This document shows positions 62,201-64,000 of a stretch of DNA of 64,000 nt, one piece after another. Position numbers and translations under genes: made by a program. How positions within the stretch are numbered: position 1 is the stretch's first letter; every line of letters starts with the position of its first letter. The notes under the pieces are model-generated. The model was given only the letters and a program-made list of their open reading frames with translations, had not been told where the DNA came from and made no database searches. Location of the stretch: positions 124,001-188,000 of the forward strand of contig CAWFSG010000012.1 of NCBI GenBank assembly GCA_963818445.1, read 5' to 3'. The stretch comes from Prado023 sp963818445 (GTDB lineage: Bacteria > Actinomycetota > Actinomycetes > S36-B12 > CAIYMF01).

Positions 62201-63723
62201 TCACAGTCGCCAGCGTGTTCGGGGGGTGCGGGTGATGGTCCAGGGTGCGCCGTGGTTGGCGGGCCAGGGGGTTCCGGGTGGCGCTCCGGGTTCGGGTCGG
62301 GGCACCTGATCGTGGGTGACGCGCGGGCACGATGGTCCACATGCCGAGGTCGACTTGGCGGTGGTGGGCCCAGCAGAGCAGGGCCATGTTGGGTAGGTCG
62401 GTGTTCCCGTCGGCGGCCCAGTCGGTGACGTGGTGGGTTTGGCAGGCCTCGGCGGGGATCCCGCAGCCGGGGATGATGCACCCGCGGTCACGAGCGGCGA
62501 GCGCCCGGCGCTGCGCCGGGGTGGCGGTCCGGGCGGTGCGCCCCACGGCCAGCGGGATCCGGGTGCCCAACAGGGTGGTGGCCAGCTCCGCGATCCGAGC
62601 TGCTGCCGACGGGGTCAGGGCGCTGCCCGCCGATGGACCCGTACCGCCGCCCGCCGGGTCGCCCGCCTCCTGGTTGGTCGGGTCGGTGGTCCGCTCCGGG
62701 ACAGCCGCGGCCAGCGGTGCGGCGGCGGCCAGGAGTTCGGCCACGGTGTCGGGGCAGTGCCCTGAGTCGATCAGGATCGGGGTGACCAGTGCGTCGCAGG
62801 CGGTGAACCGGTGCTCCGCGGCGGTGAGGGTGTGCCCACGGGAGGTGGTCCACACCCGGTCGCCCAGCACGGTGGCCGTCCAGGGTGACTGACACCGACA
62901 CGGGTAGCCCGCCGCGGGTCGGGATCGACCCGCAGGCGTGCGCGGCGTTGACCAGGGCGACCAGCCCATCGGCGCGCCGCGCGGACGCGGGGACGTGGTC
63001 GGCCTGGGAGCGCAACCGTTCGGCGAACGCGTCGATCGCGGCGATCACCGCCTCACCCTCCAGACGGGGCAGCACCCCGGACAGGACCACCGAATCCGAC
63101 GTCAGCGCGAACGACACCGACCGGGCCTCATGGGCGGCGGCCTCGTCGGGTTCCGGGTCACCGGGCGGGGTCAGGACCCGGATCACCCGGGCCACGAACG
63201 CCGCCACCGCCGCCGGGGACAACTCCCCCCACCACGGGCCCAACTCGGTGATCACCGCCGCCATCTGCACCGTCGTCAGCCGGTCGGCGTGCCGGGCCAG
63301 GGCATCCACATGCTCACTGGTGATCACCCCCGCCGCCCACACCCCACCCAACGCCGGGTGCACCTCGGCGAACGCCCCCGCGCGGGCCAGACGCCGCGCC
63401 CACCCCGCGGACCAGCCGCGGGCCAGCAGCATCGCCCCGTCCCCGACCAACGGCAGACTGCCCGACCGGGCCGCCGCAGCCATCCGCCGGGCCAACTCGA
63501 ACTCCACCGACGCCACCGCCGAGCACAACACCTCCACATCCGCCGCCGGCCGCTCCCCGGCAGCCAAACCCATGCCTGGCAGGTCGTCACCGGTCAGCCC
63601 AGCCAACTGCCACCACGCCTGGGCCACCTCCGGCGACGCCGACCCGACCGCGGCCACCGCACGCACATCGCCCAGCACCGGCGGACCACCCACCCCCCGA
63701 ACCCCCACCCCACCCCCCATCAC
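62201..63723 (-). CDS. DUF222 / HNH endonuclease domain protein (two apparent +1 frameshifts)
   Basis: About 506 residues after removing surplus bases at 62876-62877 and 62325-62327. The first part is DUF222 (helical). The C-terminus is an HNH nuclease, CIIPGCGIPAEACQTHHVTDWAA..DLPNMALLCWAHHRQV, with a terminal region ending RTRWRL. This 13E12-repeat-like family is abundant in actinobacteria, often in many copies; its function is unresolved. The long CDS is intact except for the two shifts. Confidence 0.82.
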
Positions 63724-63842
63724 TCGAACACCTGTACGACTCCTGAGAGAACGATACCCCGGCCCCCTGACACGACAACCCCATCACCACACACCTGTGG
63801 ACAACCCGGGGCGACCATGACTGCGTTCCGTACGATGACGCC

Positions 63843-64000
63843 GTGGAGAGCACCGACGAGGCTGTCGACCGTGTCCGCGGCTACTTCGACGCCGAGGTCG
63901 AGTCGGAGTGGCTGCGTCTTGAGCAGACCGCCGCCGGGCGCGTCTCATTCGAGGTGCACCGCCGATTCCTGGACCCGCATGTTCGCGCGGGAATGTCTGT
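63843..64000 (+). CDS. N-terminus of a probable SAM-dependent methyltransferase (cut by window edge)
   Basis: GTG at 63843 opens a frame that runs off the window. It starts MESTDEAVDRVRGYFDAEVE and continues SEWLRLEQTAAGRVSFEVHRRF; the FD-E-ESEWLRL...GRVSFEV pattern occurs at the start of class I methyltransferases. Motif I is beyond the window, so the call is provisional. Confidence 0.5.
   Translation, partial: MESTDEAVDRVRGYFDAEVESEWLRLEQTAAGRVSFEVHRRFLDPHVRAGMS

Noticed and set aside
62201..63723. Homing endonuclease or intron at the HNH gene
   Set aside because: DUF222-HNH proteins are common chromosomal actinobacterial genes; no intron flanks or interrupted target gene is visible.

Overview
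The window is high-GC (about 70%) DNA from an actinobacterium. The evidence is a mycothiol-dependent maleylpyruvate isomerase-like protein, a Gram-positive-type HemY/CgoX, a mycobacterial-style acyl-desaturase plus flavo-iron-sulfur reductase pair, an MmpL transporter, an actinobacterial tad pilus locus, a trans-acting enoyl reductase and a DUF222/HNH protein. The genus cannot be fixed from sequence alone; it looks like ordinary chromosome, with no prophage, CRISPR array, rRNA or tRNA seen.

Layout: 1-306 tail of a probable chloride channel; 290-3730 a heme-related operon (radical SAM, CgoX, DinB-like protein); 3931-5801 an ABC exporter; 6137-9854 a fatty-acid desaturase, its reductase and a divergent PucR-type regulator, with palindromic sites; 10022-13315 an MmpL transporter, an epimerase and a decayed copy of the MmpL end; 13653-18450 a very large secreted multicopper oxidase behind an AT-richer leader; 18583-25952 SixA, uridine phosphorylase, two methyltransferases, a K+ channel and an ABC-2 exporter; 26072-29385 YccF, an enoyl reductase and an amidase; 29494-40280 a complete-looking tad pilus operon on the minus strand, ending in a transmembrane LysM/SARP regulator; 40704-42427 a two-gene operon of unknown function; 42441-45202 an AMIN-like secreted protein and a secernin-type peptidase; 45292-48017 two tandem secreted paralogues, each behind the same structured leader; 48141-50533 a class III aminotransferase coupled to a kinase-fold protein; 50537-55429 a lipoprotein, a small protein, and a sphingosine-phosphate-lyase-like enzyme coupled to a GPH transporter; 55562-60942 an FAD oxidoreductase, two DUF202 proteins, a DEAD-box helicase, a CDF transporter and an acetyltransferase; 60966-64000 a 55-residue protein, MetA, a DUF222/HNH protein and the start of a methyltransferase.

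Two things stand out. First, at least 20 surplus bases interrupt nine otherwise conserved genes. Every one is a +1 shift, on both strands, with none the other way, and seven lie in the multicopper oxidase. This looks like insertion-type sequence error rather than gene decay, so those genes are described here in their corrected form. Second, the duplicated leader at 45292 and 46726 (68 identical bases, then conserved stems with changed loops) is the best candidate for an undescribed regulatory RNA. The paired aminotransferase and kinase-fold genes (48141-50533) and the LysM-transmembrane-SARP regulator (29494-32883) are the most interesting protein systems.
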